A stretch of 64,000 nucleotides of DNA, taken from NCBI RefSeq assembly GCF_900109195.1, contig NZ_FNZG01000004.1, positions 186,001 to 250,000 of the forward strand, given 5' to 3'. The notes under the pieces were generated by a model that was not told where the DNA came from, did no database searches, and was given only the letters and a program-made list of their open reading frames with translations. The position numbers and the translations under genes were made by a program. The stretch is from Pseudooceanicola nitratireducens. Lineage in GTDB: Bacteria; Pseudomonadota; Alphaproteobacteria; Rhodobacterales; Rhodobacteraceae. Shown piece after piece: positions 31,234 to 40,090 of the stretch (positions are counted from its first letter, which is position 1; the number at the start of each line of letters is the position of its first letter).

Positions 31234-31407
31234 ATGGACATTCTTCGCATTCTGATCGCCATCTTCATTCCGCCCCTGGGTGTTTTCCTGCAGGTCGGAT
31301 TGGGGGGTGCCTTCTGGCTGAACCTGCTGCTGACGATCCTGGGCTATATCCCCGGTATCCTGCACGCAGTCTATATCATCCTGACCCGCGGCCCGGCCCG
31401 CGCCTAA
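31234..31407 (+). CDS. PMP3/YqaE-family small membrane protein
   Basis: 57 aa with two hydrophobic helices: ILIAIFIPPLGVFLQVGLGG and LNLLLTILGYIPGILHAVYI. These match the Pmp3/YqaE/UPF0057 family, small inner-membrane proteins linked in yeast and plants to membrane potential and salt tolerance. The ATG at 31234 follows GAAAGGACAC. It lies 12 bases before a DUF4112 membrane protein on the same strand and the two are probably expressed together. Confidence 0.9.
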   Translation: MDILRILIAIFIPPLGVFLQVGLGGAFWLNLLLTILGYIPGILHAVYIILTRGPARA

Positions 31408-31419
31408 GGGACCGGCGCG

Positions 31420-31821
31420 ATGGATCAGGTGACACATCCCGACATCGCCCGCGCGGAACGGATCGCCCACGTCATGGACCGGGCGGTCCGTCTGCCCGGC
31501 ACCGGCATCCGGCTAGGGCTTGATTCCATCCTGGGTCTCGTGCCCGGAGTCGGCGATACACTTACCCTTGCGCCGTCGCTTTTTATTCTTGCGGTGGCGC
31601 ATCGGCATGGGGTGCCCAAGCATCGGATCGCGGCGATGGCCGGGAACCTTGGCATCGACTGGCTGATCGGGCTGGTGCCGCTTCTGGGTGACATCTTCGA
31701 CATCGGCTGGAAGGCCAACAGCCGCAACGCCCGGATCCTGCGCGAGCACTCCCAGCTGGCCAAGACCACCGAAGCGCCAATGATGCACGAAAAAAGCCGC
31801 GCCCAGAGGGACGCGGCCTGA
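31420..31821 (+). CDS. DUF4112 membrane protein
   Basis: 133 aa. LGLDSILGLVPGVGDTLTLA and GNLGIDWLIGLVPLLGDIFD are the two repeat-like halves typical of DUF4112, each with a glycine/proline-rich hydrophobic segment that probably enters the membrane. Function unknown. The last 30 bases of the gene contain the hairpin that terminates convergent ndk, so the C-terminal residues KSRAQRDAA are partly dictated by it. Confidence 0.85.
   Translation: MDQVTHPDIARAERIAHVMDRAVRLPGTGIRLGLDSILGLVPGVGDTLTLAPSLFILAVAHRHGVPKHRIAAMAGNLGIDWLIGLVPLLGDIFDIGWKANSRNARILREHSQLAKTTEAPMMHEKSRAQRDAA
31790..31817 (-). terminator. intrinsic terminator of ndk
   Basis: Minus strand: GCCGCG-T-CCC / GGG-CGCGGC with a TCT loop, followed by TTTTTT. 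It lies inside the coding 3' end of the DUF4112 gene on the other strand, 44 bases after the ndk stop. Confidence 0.85.
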
Positions 31822-31860
31822 TCTTGTCCTGATCCTGCGATCAGGCGGTCTGACGGTGGC

Positions 31861-32283
31861 TTAGCCGACCAGTTCCAGACCCGAGAAGAAGTAAGCAATT
31901 TCGACCGCTGCGGTTTCAGCAGCGTCGGAGCCGTGCACGGAGTTTTCGCCAACCGATTCAGCGAACTCGGCGCGGATGGTTCCGGCGGCTGCGTCGGCGG
32001 GGTTGGTTGCGCCCATGACTTCGCGGTTCTTGGCGATTGCGCCTTCACCTTCCAGGACTTGTACGACGACCGGCTCGGACGCCATGAATTCGCACAGTTC
32101 GTCGTAGAACGGACGCTCAGCATGCACGGCATAGAAGACGCCGGCCTGAGCTTTGGTCAGGTGGATGCGCTTCTGGGCGACGATGCGCAGACCGGCATCT
32201 TCGAACTTGGCGTTGATCTTGCCGGTCAGGTTGCGGCGGGTTGCGTCGGGCTTGATGATGGACAGGGTACGTTCGGTAGCCAT
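31861..32283 (-). CDS. ndk: nucleoside diphosphate kinase
   Basis: 140 aa. Balances nucleoside triphosphate pools by ping-pong phosphotransfer through a histidine. The N-terminal [18 protein letters not shown], the segment [19 protein letters not shown] and the active-site signature NSVHGSD with His117 are intact. It is a single gene with its own terminator, divergent from the ABC-F gene. Confidence 0.98.
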   Translation of the reverse strand: MATERTLSIIKPDATRRNLTGKINAKFEDAGLRIVAQKRIHLTKAQAGVFYAVHAERPFYDELCEFMASEPVVVQVLEGEGAIAKNREVMGATNPADAAAGTIRAEFAESVGENSVHGSDAAETAAVEIAYFFSGLELVG

Positions 32284-32503
32284 GAGCGTCTCTCTCTATA
32301 TAGTGCCGGGGGCGCGCCCCTGCGGGATGGAATCCGCGCCCGCCTAGCATGGGGATGGGGGTTTGAAAAGCCACTCTGCCCCGGTGCGCGGCGGTGACGC
32401 GCGTTTTCGCGGGCTCCCTTGGGCATCGCGCCCTGCGATCCGCAAGATGACGGGCCTTCCGCGGCCACTGGCCCCCGGTCAAAAGCTCTGCTAAGCGCGG
32501 CCC

Positions 32504-34360
32504 ATGCTGCGCCTTACCGACATATCCTATTCCATCGCCGGCCGATCCCTGATCGAAGGCGCCTCTGCCACCATTCCCCAGGGCCACAAGGTTGGCATCG
32601 TGGGGCGTAACGGCGCGGGGAAAACCACGCTGTTCCGCCTGATCCGGGGCGAACTGACGCTGGACGGCGGGGCGATCACCCTGCCCGAACGGGCCCGCAT
32701 CGGCGGTGTCGCCCAGGAGGTCCCGGGCAACGAGGTCTCGCTTCTGGATACCGTTCTGGCCGCCGACACGGAACGCGCAGATCTTCTGGCGGAATCCGAG
32801 ACCGCCACGGATCCGACGCGGATCGCCGATATCCAGACCCGCCTGGCCGATATCGACGCCTGGTCCGCCGAAGGTCGCGCCTCGACCATCCTCAAGGGGT
32901 TGGGGTTCACCGAAGAAGAACAGCGCATGCCCTGTTCCGCCTTCTCGGGCGGTTGGCGGATGCGCGTGGCGCTGGCGGGGGTGCTGTTTGCCCAACCCGA
33001 TCTGCTGCTGCTGGACGAACCGACCAACTATCTGGACCTTGAAGGCGCGCTGTGGCTGGAAAGCTATCTGCAGAAATACCCCCATTCGGTGCTAATCATC
33101 AGCCACGACCGGGGCCTTCTAAACCGCGCCGTGAACCATATCCTGCACCTCGAGGGCAAACAGCTGACGCTTTATGCGGGCGGCTACGACAGTTTCGCCC
33201 GCCAGCGCGCCGAACAGCGTGCGCTTCAGGCTGCGGCGGCCAAGAAACAGGACGCCAAGCGCGCGCATCTGCAAAGCTTTGTGGACCGCTTCAAGGCCAA
33301 GGCCAGCAAGGCGAAACAGGCGCAGTCCCGCGTCAAACAGCTGGAAAAGATGGAGCGGATCACCGCCCCCGAGGATGCCGCCCGCGTCGTCTTTACTTTC
33401 CCCTCGCCCGAAGAACTGTCGCCGCCGATCATCCGCGTCGAAGGCGGCACCGTCGGCTATGACGGTAAGGCGATCCTGTCGCGGCTGGATCTGCGCATTG
33501 ACCAGGACGACCGCATCGCCCTGCTGGGCCGCAACGGCGAGGGCAAATCGACCCTGGCAAAGCTGCTGTCGGACCGCCTTGCGCTGATGGAGGGCGGGAT
33601 CACCCGGTCCTCGAAGCTGCGGATCGGGTTCTTTGCCCAGCACCAGGTGGACGAGCTGTACCTGGACGAGACGCCGATCGAACACCTGCGTCGCGAACTG
33701 CCCGATGAGGCCGCGTCGAAACTGCGCGCCCGTCTTGCAGGTTTTGGTCTTGGTGCCGATCAGGCGGAAACCGAGGTCGGGCGGCTGTCCGGCGGCCAGA
33801 AGGCACGACTTACACTGTTGCTTTCCACCCTGGACGCGCCGCATCTGCTGATCCTTGACGAACCGACCAACCACCTGGACATCGAAAGCCGCGAAGCGCT
33901 GGTCGAGGCGCTGACCGCCTATTCCGGGGCCGTGGTGCTGGTCAGCCACGACATGCATCTGCTTAGCCTGGTCGCCGACCGGTTGTGGCTGGTCAAGGAC
34001 GGGCGCGTGACGCCCTATGACGACGATCTGGAAGCCTACAGAAAACTTCTTCTTGACGTGAACAGCGGCCCGCAGAAGACTGAAAAACCTGTGAAAAAGA
34101 AGCGCGCATCACGGGATGAAATCCTGGCCCTGCGCGCCGAGGTCCGCAAATGCGAAGACCGCGTCGAAAAGCTGCAGGAGATGGCGGAAAAGCTGTCGAA
34201 AAAGCTGTCAGATCCGGCGCTGTATGGCGACGACAAGATCGGAGAGCTTGAGGTCTGGAACCGCAAGTACGCCGAGGTCCGCGAGGCCATGGAACGCGCC
34301 GAAACGCTGTGGATGCGGGCGCAGGAGAAGCTGGACACAGCCGAGACCCAGGGCGCGTAA
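32504..34360 (+). CDS. ABC-F family ATPase (ribosome-associated translation factor type)
   Basis: 618 aa with two ABC domains in tandem and no membrane segment. Domain 1: Walker A GRNGAGKTT, signature FSGGW, Walker B LLLLDEPTN. A long charged linker rich in Lys, Ala and Arg (about 235-290, the P-site tRNA interaction motif region) follows. Domain 2: GRNGEGKST, LSGGQKARL, LILDEPTNHLD. A C-terminal coiled coil (about 545-612) resembles Uup/YheS-type members. ABC-F proteins act on the E site of the ribosome and relieve stalling; the exact subtype is uncertain. Confidence 0.9.
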   Translation: MLRLTDISYSIAGRSLIEGASATIPQGHKVGIVGRNGAGKTTLFRLIRGELTLDGGAITLPERARIGGVAQEVPGNEVSLLDTVLAADTERADLLAESETATDPTRIADIQTRLADIDAWSAEGRASTILKGLGFTEEEQRMPCSAFSGGWRMRVALAGVLFAQPDLLLLDEPTNYLDLEGALWLESYLQKYPHSVLIISHDRGLLNRAVNHILHLEGKQLTLYAGGYDSFARQRAEQRALQAAAAKKQDAKRAHLQSFVDRFKAKASKAKQAQSRVKQLEKMERITAPEDAARVVFTFPSPEELSPPIIRVEGGTVGYDGKAILSRLDLRIDQDDRIALLGRNGEGKSTLAKLLSDRLALMEGGITRSSKLRIGFFAQHQVDELYLDETPIEHLRRELPDEAASKLRARLAGFGLGADQAETEVGRLSGGQKARLTLLLSTLDAPHLLILDEPTNHLDIESREALVEALTAYSGAVVLVSHDMHLLSLVADRLWLVKDGRVTPYDDDLEAYRKLLLDVNSGPQKTEKPVKKKRASRDEILALRAEVRKCEDRVEKLQEMAEKLSKKLSDPALYGDDKIGELEVWNRKYAEVREAMERAETLWMRAQEKLDTAETQGA

Positions 34361-34365
34361 GGGAC

Positions 34366-34385
34366 GCTGGACCGTTCGGTCCAGC
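34366..34385. promoter_or_regulatory. 9-2-9 palindrome upstream of the MarC gene
   Basis: GCTGGACCG-TT-CGGTCCAGC is perfectly symmetrical. It starts five bases after the ABC-F stop and ends 45 bases before the MarC start. The same core with one base change recurs at 48158-48175. This is the shape of a TetR-family operator, but a terminator stem for the ABC-F gene is the simpler alternative; no T-tract follows. Confidence 0.4.
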
Positions 34386-34430
34386 CTCCCGCCCCTTGCA
34401 ATGCGCCGCCTGCGCAGGGAAAGTCATCGC

Positions 34431-35051
34431 ATGGATTACACCGTCTACATAACCGCCTTCGTCACTCTGTTCGTGATCATCGACCCGATCGGCCTGACGC
34501 CCCTGTTCGCAGCCCTGACCCAGGGCCATACGGAACAAAGCCGCCGGGCGCTGGCGCTGCGGTCCTGCGTCATCGCCCTGTCGCTGCTGGCGCTGTTCGC
34601 TGTGTTCGGTGAGGCGGTAATGGGGTTTGTCGGCATCACCATGCCGGCCTTCCGTATCGCGGGCGGCGTCCTTCTGTTTCTGACCGCGCTTGAAATGCTG
34701 TTCGAACGGCGCACCAAGCGGCGCGAGGATCAGACCGAACACCCCGAGGATCTGCCCGACCCCTCGGTCTTTCCGCTGGCCACGCCGCTGATCGCGGGTC
34801 CCGGGGCCATTGCGACGGTCATTCTGCTGGCCGGCAAGGGCGATGGCTGGATCGACACGGCGCTGGTTGTCGGCGTTGCGGCCCTGGTCCTGCTGGTGGT
34901 CTTCGTCTTCTTCCTGACCGCCGGACTGCTCGAGCGTCTTCTGGGCCGCACCGGCATCAACGTGGTCACCCGGGTGCTCGGCATGTTGCTGGCCGCGCTT
35001 TCGGTGCAATTCGTGCTCGACGGGTTGCGCGATTTCGGTCTGGCCGGGTGA
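34431..35051 (+). CDS. MarC-family integral membrane protein
   Basis: 206 aa with six predicted membrane helices. FVTLFVIIDPIGLTPLFAAL at the N-terminus and ATPLIAGPGAIATVILLAGK in the middle are the two conserved halves of the MarC/NhaT family. Members were once linked to multiple antibiotic resistance, but that link was not supported later, and transport substrate is unknown. ATG 34431 follows AGGGAAAG. The next gene begins 31 bases later. Confidence 0.85.
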   Translation: MDYTVYITAFVTLFVIIDPIGLTPLFAALTQGHTEQSRRALALRSCVIALSLLALFAVFGEAVMGFVGITMPAFRIAGGVLLFLTALEMLFERRTKRREDQTEHPEDLPDPSVFPLATPLIAGPGAIATVILLAGKGDGWIDTALVVGVAALVLLVVFVFFLTAGLLERLLGRTGINVVTRVLGMLLAALSVQFVLDGLRDFGLAG

Positions 35052-35082
35052 CGCCGGGCCTGCGGGCCCCTATATCCCTGTC

Positions 35083-35661
35083 ATGGATACGGATTCCGTC
35101 ATGAAATTCGCCTATCTGGCGTTGCTTCTGGCCGCTGTCGGCGGCTGGGTCGTCGTGCAGAACCGCAAGCGGCTGGGCCAGATGGCGCAGCAGGCGGCCG
35201 TCTGGGTGCTGATCTTCGTCGGCGTTCTGGCGGGGATCGGGCTTTGGGATGACGTGCGGCGCACGGTGGTGCCGTCGCAGGCGGTGCTTCAGGGCGGCAC
35301 GATCACCGTTCCACGTGCGCCCGACGGGCATTATTACCTGACGGTGCAGGTAAACGACGCCCCGCTGCGCTTCATGGTGGACACCGGGGCCAGTGATATC
35401 GTTCTGACCCAGGCGGATGCGAAGAAGGTCGGGATCCAGCTGGACCAGCTGGTCTATTCCTCACGAGCGCTCAGCGCGAATGGTGAGGTCGGGATCGCCC
35501 CCGTGGTGCTGGAAACCGTGACCCTTGGTCCCGTGCGCCGCGAAGGCATCCGCGCGGTCGTCAACGCCGGTGAGATGCATCAATCGCTTCTGGGCATGCG
35601 CTATCTGCAGCAATTCTCGAAGATCGAAATCGGGGATGGGGCCCTGCTGCTTACGCCGTAA
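35083..35661 (+). CDS. membrane-anchored clan AA (retropepsin-like) aspartic protease
   Basis: 192 aa of the TIGR02281 type. Two hydrophobic segments (about 8-24 and 40-56) anchor it to the inner membrane, and the C-terminal domain faces the periplasm. The active-site motif FMVDTGASDIVLT is typical of retropepsin-like enzymes that dimerise to form one catalytic site, and the flap/second half is LLGMRYLQQFSKIEI. Substrates in bacteria are not known. ATG 35083 is used; 35101 is an alternative start with a slightly better upstream sequence. Confidence 0.85.
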   Translation: MDTDSVMKFAYLALLLAAVGGWVVVQNRKRLGQMAQQAAVWVLIFVGVLAGIGLWDDVRRTVVPSQAVLQGGTITVPRAPDGHYYLTVQVNDAPLRFMVDTGASDIVLTQADAKKVGIQLDQLVYSSRALSANGEVGIAPVVLETVTLGPVRREGIRAVVNAGEMHQSLLGMRYLQQFSKIEIGDGALLLTP

Positions 35662-35673
35662 GCAACCACTGCA

Positions 35674-36144
35674 TCACGCTGATTTGGCTGGGGATTCCGA
35701 TTTCATCTGCCAGCGGCCGGTTTCCTCGGACCAGTATTTCGCACCGCAGCCCGCCCCGGTCAGGTCCCGCCATTGCTGGCGCGCGCGGTCCACGGCCTCG
35801 TAGTCGTTGCCGTCAAACAAGATGCAGACGCGTTCCAGTGACGCGACCTCCTCGGGTGTGACCTGCGCGCCGTCGACGGCCATCAGGCATTGCGGATCGT
35901 TCGCAGCCTCGCCTTGGGTCAATAGGATCGGCTGTAGCGCGTCATGATCGCCCCCAGCCTGGCCGTGGGGCAGAAACGACTCCTCTGCCCCCAGCCAAAG
36001 CTTCTGGTCCAGCCAATCCAGCCGCCCTGGATCAGATCCCCGCACCGCCACCCGCCAGCCCGCGTCCAGCGACCGGGACAGCAGGATCGGCAGGGTCTGT
36101 TCCAGCGGGCCCTGTGTCAGGTGGTAAAAATAGGCCTCACCCAT
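35674..36144 (-). CDS. holC: DNA polymerase III chi subunit
   Basis: 156 aa. Chi links the clamp loader to single-strand-binding protein during replication. AYFYHLTQGPLEQTLPILL, RVAVRGSDPGRLDWLDQKLW, FLPHG and QCLMAVDGAQVTPEE with VCILFDGND are characteristic of HolC. It follows pepA on the same strand after five bases, a pairing found widely in Proteobacteria. Convergent with the aspartic protease gene. Confidence 0.93.
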   Translation of the reverse strand: MGEAYFYHLTQGPLEQTLPILLSRSLDAGWRVAVRGSDPGRLDWLDQKLWLGAEESFLPHGQAGGDHDALQPILLTQGEAANDPQCLMAVDGAQVTPEEVASLERVCILFDGNDYEAVDRARQQWRDLTGAGCGAKYWSEETGRWQMKSESPAKSA

Positions 36145-36149
36145 TTTGC

Positions 36150-37625
36150 TCAGGCCTTCTTACCTTCGAAGGACGACTGGACCAGTTGGTCCAGCGTCCG
36201 GACGCCCCAGCCCGTCGCCCCGGCTGGGGCAAAGGTGGTTTCGGCCTTCACGCTGGCCACGCCCGCAATGTCGATGTGGCACCAGGGCGTGCCGTCCTTG
36301 ACAAAGCGGTGCAGGAATTCCGCCGCGGTGATCGACCCCGCTGGACGGCCGCCGACGTTGTTCACATCGGCGATGCGCGATTTCAGCTGTTTGGCATAGG
36401 CGTCGCCCAGGGGCATACGCCAGGTCCCTTCGCCGACGGCACCGGCGGCCTTGGTCAGCGCGTTGCAAAGCCCGTCGTCGTTCGAGAAAACGCCCGCATT
36501 ATGGTGCCCCAGACCGATGATTATCGCGCCGGTCAGCGTCGCCAGATCGATCATGCCGGCCGGTTCGAACCGGTCCTGCGCGTACCACATGACATCACAC
36601 AGCACGAGCCGCCCTTCGGCGTCGGTGTTGGTGACCTCGATCGTGTCGCCCTTCATCGAGGTGATGACATCGCCCGGCCGCATCGCATTGCCCGAGGGCA
36701 TGTTTTCCACCAGACCGACCAGTCCAACCACATTGGCCTTGGCCTTGCGCAGGGCCAGCGCCTTCATCGCGCCGGCCACCGTGCCCGCGCCGCCCATGTC
36801 CATGGTCATGTCTTCCATGCCCGCCGCCGGCTTCAGCGAGATCCCGCCGGTGTCAAAGACGACGCCCTTTCCGATCAGCGCCAGGGGGGCCTCATCCCCG
36901 CCGCCCTGCCATTCCATCACGACAACCTTCGACGGGCTGTCCGACCCCTGCCCCACGGCCAGCAACGCGCCCATGCCGAGCGAGGCAAGCGCGTCTTCTT
37001 CCAGCACCTCGACCTTCAGGCCCAGGGCCTCCATGTCCTTCAGTTGCCTGGCGAATTCCGTGGTGGTCAGCACATTGGCCGGGGCGCTGACCAGGTCGCG
37101 GGTGAAGAAAACCCCTTCGGCCACGGCAAGGCGCGGCGCAACGGCGGCGCGCAGCGCGTCCGGGTCCGAGGCCTGGACGGTGATCGTGCCGGGCTGCTTT
37201 GCCTCGGCCGTCTTCTGCGCGGTGTAGTCGTAGGCGCGCAGCACCATCGCCTCGACCAGGTCGGCCGTGTCGCGCAGGGTGCCGGGCAGCAGCAGAAGAT
37301 CCTTTCCGATCAGCCCCTTGCCAACACTCGCCCCGGCCTTGCGCAGGGCGTCGTCGCTGGCGCGGCGGTCCAGCACCAGGATGTCCAGCGCCTCGGCCTG
37401 CATCCCCTGGGGCCAGCCGATGGTCAGCACGTCGCCGGCTGCGGCCCCGGTGAACGTATCGCTTTCCACCAGCCGCTTCACGGCCCCGCGGGTCAGCCGG
37501 TTCAGGCGACGGGCCGCCGGGCTTAGCCGCCCTTCTGCGCCGATAACAACGGCGACGCGCCCCTTGGCCTGGGCGATGGCATCCAGATCGGCGGCGACGA
37601 CGTCTACGGTGGCGATATTGGTCAA
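36150..37625 (-). CDS. pepA: leucyl aminopeptidase (M17 family)
   Basis: 491 aa. Two-zinc cytosolic aminopeptidase. The catalytic C-terminal domain shows LIGKGVVFDTGGISLKP (with catalytic Lys), EDMTMDMGGAGTVAGAM and the signature NTDAEGRLVL. The N-terminal domain is the less conserved macro-like fold. The start is read as TTG at 37625 because CAGGAGAG is correctly placed before it and no ATG lies near; this should be kept in mind when comparing lengths. Divergent from lptF. Confidence 0.95.
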   Translation of the reverse strand: MTNIATVDVVAADLDAIAQAKGRVAVVIGAEGRLSPAARRLNRLTRGAVKRLVESDTFTGAAAGDVLTIGWPQGMQAEALDILVLDRRASDDALRKAGASVGKGLIGKDLLLLPGTLRDTADLVEAMVLRAYDYTAQKTAEAKQPGTITVQASDPDALRAAVAPRLAVAEGVFFTRDLVSAPANVLTTTEFARQLKDMEALGLKVEVLEEDALASLGMGALLAVGQGSDSPSKVVVMEWQGGGDEAPLALIGKGVVFDTGGISLKPAAGMEDMTMDMGGAGTVAGAMKALALRKAKANVVGLVGLVENMPSGNAMRPGDVITSMKGDTIEVTNTDAEGRLVLCDVMWYAQDRFEPAGMIDLATLTGAIIIGLGHHNAGVFSNDDGLCNALTKAAGAVGEGTWRMPLGDAYAKQLKSRIADVNNVGGRPAGSITAAEFLHRFVKDGTPWCHIDIAGVASVKAETTFAPAGATGWGVRTLDQLVQSSFEGKKA

Positions 37626-37853
37626 GGGCTCTCTCCTGTATCATGGCCTTGAATGGGGCGGGTCTGCGGCCCGGTCTGTCCGGGTTTGAAACCGGATGGG
37701 GACCGGTGCGACCGCCCTCGGCGGGCTTTGGCCAAAGCTAGCGCCGGACCCGGGGATTGGCCAGCCGGATCGGCCAGATAGCAGTTTTCCCCCCGGATCA
37801 AATCCGCTAGGGTCGGCCGGGCCTGCTGCTGGCAACTGGACTTGGGGGAAGAC

Positions 37854-38996
37854 TTGGCGCGATTCGACAGATATCTGCTGTCGCAATTCCTGGTGCTGTT
37901 CGGATTCTTCGCGCTCGTCCTGGTGTCGATCTACTGGATCAACCAGGCGGTGCGATTGTTCGACGCGCTGATCGGCGATGGCCAGACGGCCTGGGTCTTT
38001 CTGGAACTGACCGCGCTGTCGCTGCCCAATGTCATCCGCATCACCCTGCCCATGGCCTGCTTTGCGGCGGCCGTCTATGTGACCAACCGGCTGTCGTCGG
38101 AAAGCGAGCTGGTGGTGATGCAGGCCACCGGGTTTTCCCCCTGGCGGCTGGCGCGTCCGGTGATGTGGTTCGGGCTGATCGTGGCGCTGATGATGTCGCT
38201 GATGACCCATTTCCTGGTGCCCATGTCGATGACGCGGCTGCAACAGCGGCAAGAGGACGTGCAGGACAATATCACTGCCCGCCTGCTGACCGAGGGGACC
38301 TTCCTGCATCCGGTCAGCGGCATCACCTTCTATATCCGTGAAATCGACGCCGACGGCACGTTGCGCGATGTCTTCCTGTCGGATCGCCGCGACCCCGCGA
38401 CACCGCAGACCTTCACCGCCGCCCGCGCCTACCTGGTGCCCGACCGCAGCGGAGAGGACGCCCGCGCCAAGCTGGTCATGGTCGAGGGGCTGAGCCAGAC
38501 GCTGCGCGCCGACACCAAGCGGCTGTTCACCACGCATTTCCGCGATTTCACCTATGATATCGGGCGGCTCTTCGGCGATCGGCCGGTGCGTTTCGTGCAT
38601 ATCCGGCATCTGCCGACCTGGGATCTTCTGTCTGATCCCCAGGGCGCGGCCGAACGGACGGGGTTCACCTTGGGCCAGATCGCGAATGAGGCGCACGGGC
38701 GCTTTGCCCAGGCGCTGCTGTGCCTGTCCGCCGCGCTGATCGGCTTTGCCACGCTGCTGACGGGGGGCTATTCGCGCTTTGGGGTCTGGCAGCAGATCGT
38801 GCTGGCCATCGTGCTGATCATGGTGGTGAAATCCATCGAAGGCGCGGTCAGCGATCCGGTGTCGAAGGATGCCGCGCTGTGGCCGCTGGCCTATGTGCCA
38901 GGGGCCGTGGGCCTGGGCATCGGGGCGCTTCTGCTGTGGATCGCGTCGCGGGGCAGCCGATCCTGGCTGTCGCTGTTCCGGAGGCGCGCCGCATGA
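37854..38996 (+). CDS. lptF: LPS export permease LptF
   Basis: 380 aa. Inner-membrane half of the LptB2FG transporter that extracts lipopolysaccharide. The N-terminal RFDRYLLSQFLVLFGFFALV and two transmembrane blocks flank a periplasmic beta-jellyroll domain (about 130-270). The start is TTG 37854: a strong GGGGGA lies five bases upstream and homologues begin with the equivalent residues; another TTG at 37842 lies before this site. The stop overlaps lptG by four bases. Confidence 0.92.
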   Translation: MARFDRYLLSQFLVLFGFFALVLVSIYWINQAVRLFDALIGDGQTAWVFLELTALSLPNVIRITLPMACFAAAVYVTNRLSSESELVVMQATGFSPWRLARPVMWFGLIVALMMSLMTHFLVPMSMTRLQQRQEDVQDNITARLLTEGTFLHPVSGITFYIREIDADGTLRDVFLSDRRDPATPQTFTAARAYLVPDRSGEDARAKLVMVEGLSQTLRADTKRLFTTHFRDFTYDIGRLFGDRPVRFVHIRHLPTWDLLSDPQGAAERTGFTLGQIANEAHGRFAQALLCLSAALIGFATLLTGGYSRFGVWQQIVLAIVLIMVVKSIEGAVSDPVSKDAALWPLAYVPGAVGLGIGALLLWIASRGSRSWLSLFRRRAA

Positions 38997-40090
38997 TCCT
39001 GCATTTCTATTTCGCGCGACGGTTCCTGAAGATCTTTGGCGGGCTGCTGCTGGTCTTTCTGCTGATGTCGATGCTGATCGACGTGGTGGAACATCTGCGC
39101 CGCCTCTCGGCCACGCCCGTGACCCTGCCGCAGGTGCTGCAGCTGGTTGCCCTGAACGCGCCGCAGGGGATCTACCAGATCCTGCCGCTGGTGCTGATCC
39201 TGGCGACGGTGGCGCTGTTCCTTGGGCTGGCGCGGTCTTCGGAACTGGTGGTGGTGCGAGCGGCGGGGCGGTCGGCGCTGCGCAGCCTGGCGTCTCCGGT
39301 GCTGGTGGCCTTCCTGATCGGGCTGGTGACCGTAGGCATGGTCAATCCGATCGTGGCCTCGACCTCGAAACGCTATGCCGACCTGCTTGAGACCTACCGG
39401 TCCGGCGGGATCGACGTGGTGTCGGTGTCGGAAGAAGGGCTGTGGCTGCGGCAGGGCGACGGCGAAGGCCAGACGGTCATCCGCGCCGCGCGGTCCAACC
39501 CGCAGGCCACGGAATTGTTCGACGTCACCATGATCGAATATGCCGCGCAGGGCGGACCGGAACGCCGGATCGAAGCCGCCAATGCACGTCTGGTCGATGG
39601 CGCATGGGAATTGCGCAAGGCCCGCATCTGGCCCCTGTCCGATGGCGTGAACCCCGAAGCCAAGACCGAGGCGCTGGAACGGATCGAGATCCCCTCGACC
39701 CTGACCGAGGCACGGATCCGCGACACATTCGGCGACCCTTCGGCGATTTCGATCTGGGAATTACCCAGCTATATCCGCCTGTTGACCGAAGCGGGCTTCT
39801 CGGCCCGCCGCCACGCCGTCTGGTACCAGATGGAACTGGCGCGCCCGGTCTTCCTGGTCGCCATGGTTCTGATCGCCGCCGCCTTCACCATGCGCCACGT
39901 ACGCTTTGGCAAGACCGGGGTGGCGGTGCTGTCGGCGATCATGCTGGGGTTCACACTGTATTACATCCGGAACTTCGTGCAGATCCTGGGTGAGAATGGC
40001 CAGGTCTCGGTCCTGCTGGCGGCCTGGGCGCCGCCCGTGGCCTCGCTGATGCTGGCGCTTGGGCTTTTGCTGCACATGGAGGACGGATGA
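38993..40090 (+). CDS. lptG: LPS export permease LptG
   Basis: 365 aa. Partner of LptF. Membrane segments at about 13-32, 55-78 and 95-118, a periplasmic domain, then three more helices ending in LLAAWAPPVASLMLALGLLL. The motif SELVVVRAAGRSALR is the coupling-helix region that contacts LptB. ATG 38993 overlaps lptF (ATGA) and the gene overlaps lptD by four bases, so the three are translated as a unit. Confidence 0.93.
   Translation: MILHFYFARRFLKIFGGLLLVFLLMSMLIDVVEHLRRLSATPVTLPQVLQLVALNAPQGIYQILPLVLILATVALFLGLARSSELVVVRAAGRSALRSLASPVLVAFLIGLVTVGMVNPIVASTSKRYADLLETYRSGGIDVVSVSEEGLWLRQGDGEGQTVIRAARSNPQATELFDVTMIEYAAQGGPERRIEAANARLVDGAWELRKARIWPLSDGVNPEAKTEALERIEIPSTLTEARIRDTFGDPSAISIWELPSYIRLLTEAGFSARRHAVWYQMELARPVFLVAMVLIAAAFTMRHVRFGKTGVAVLSAIMLGFTLYYIRNFVQILGENGQVSVLLAAWAPPVASLMLALGLLLHMEDG

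Noticed and set aside
36170-36195. third copy of the CTGGACC...GGTCCAG palindrome, inside pepA
   Set aside because: The centre differs (AGTT) and the sequence simply encodes LDQLVQ on the minus strand, so symmetry is probably accidental.
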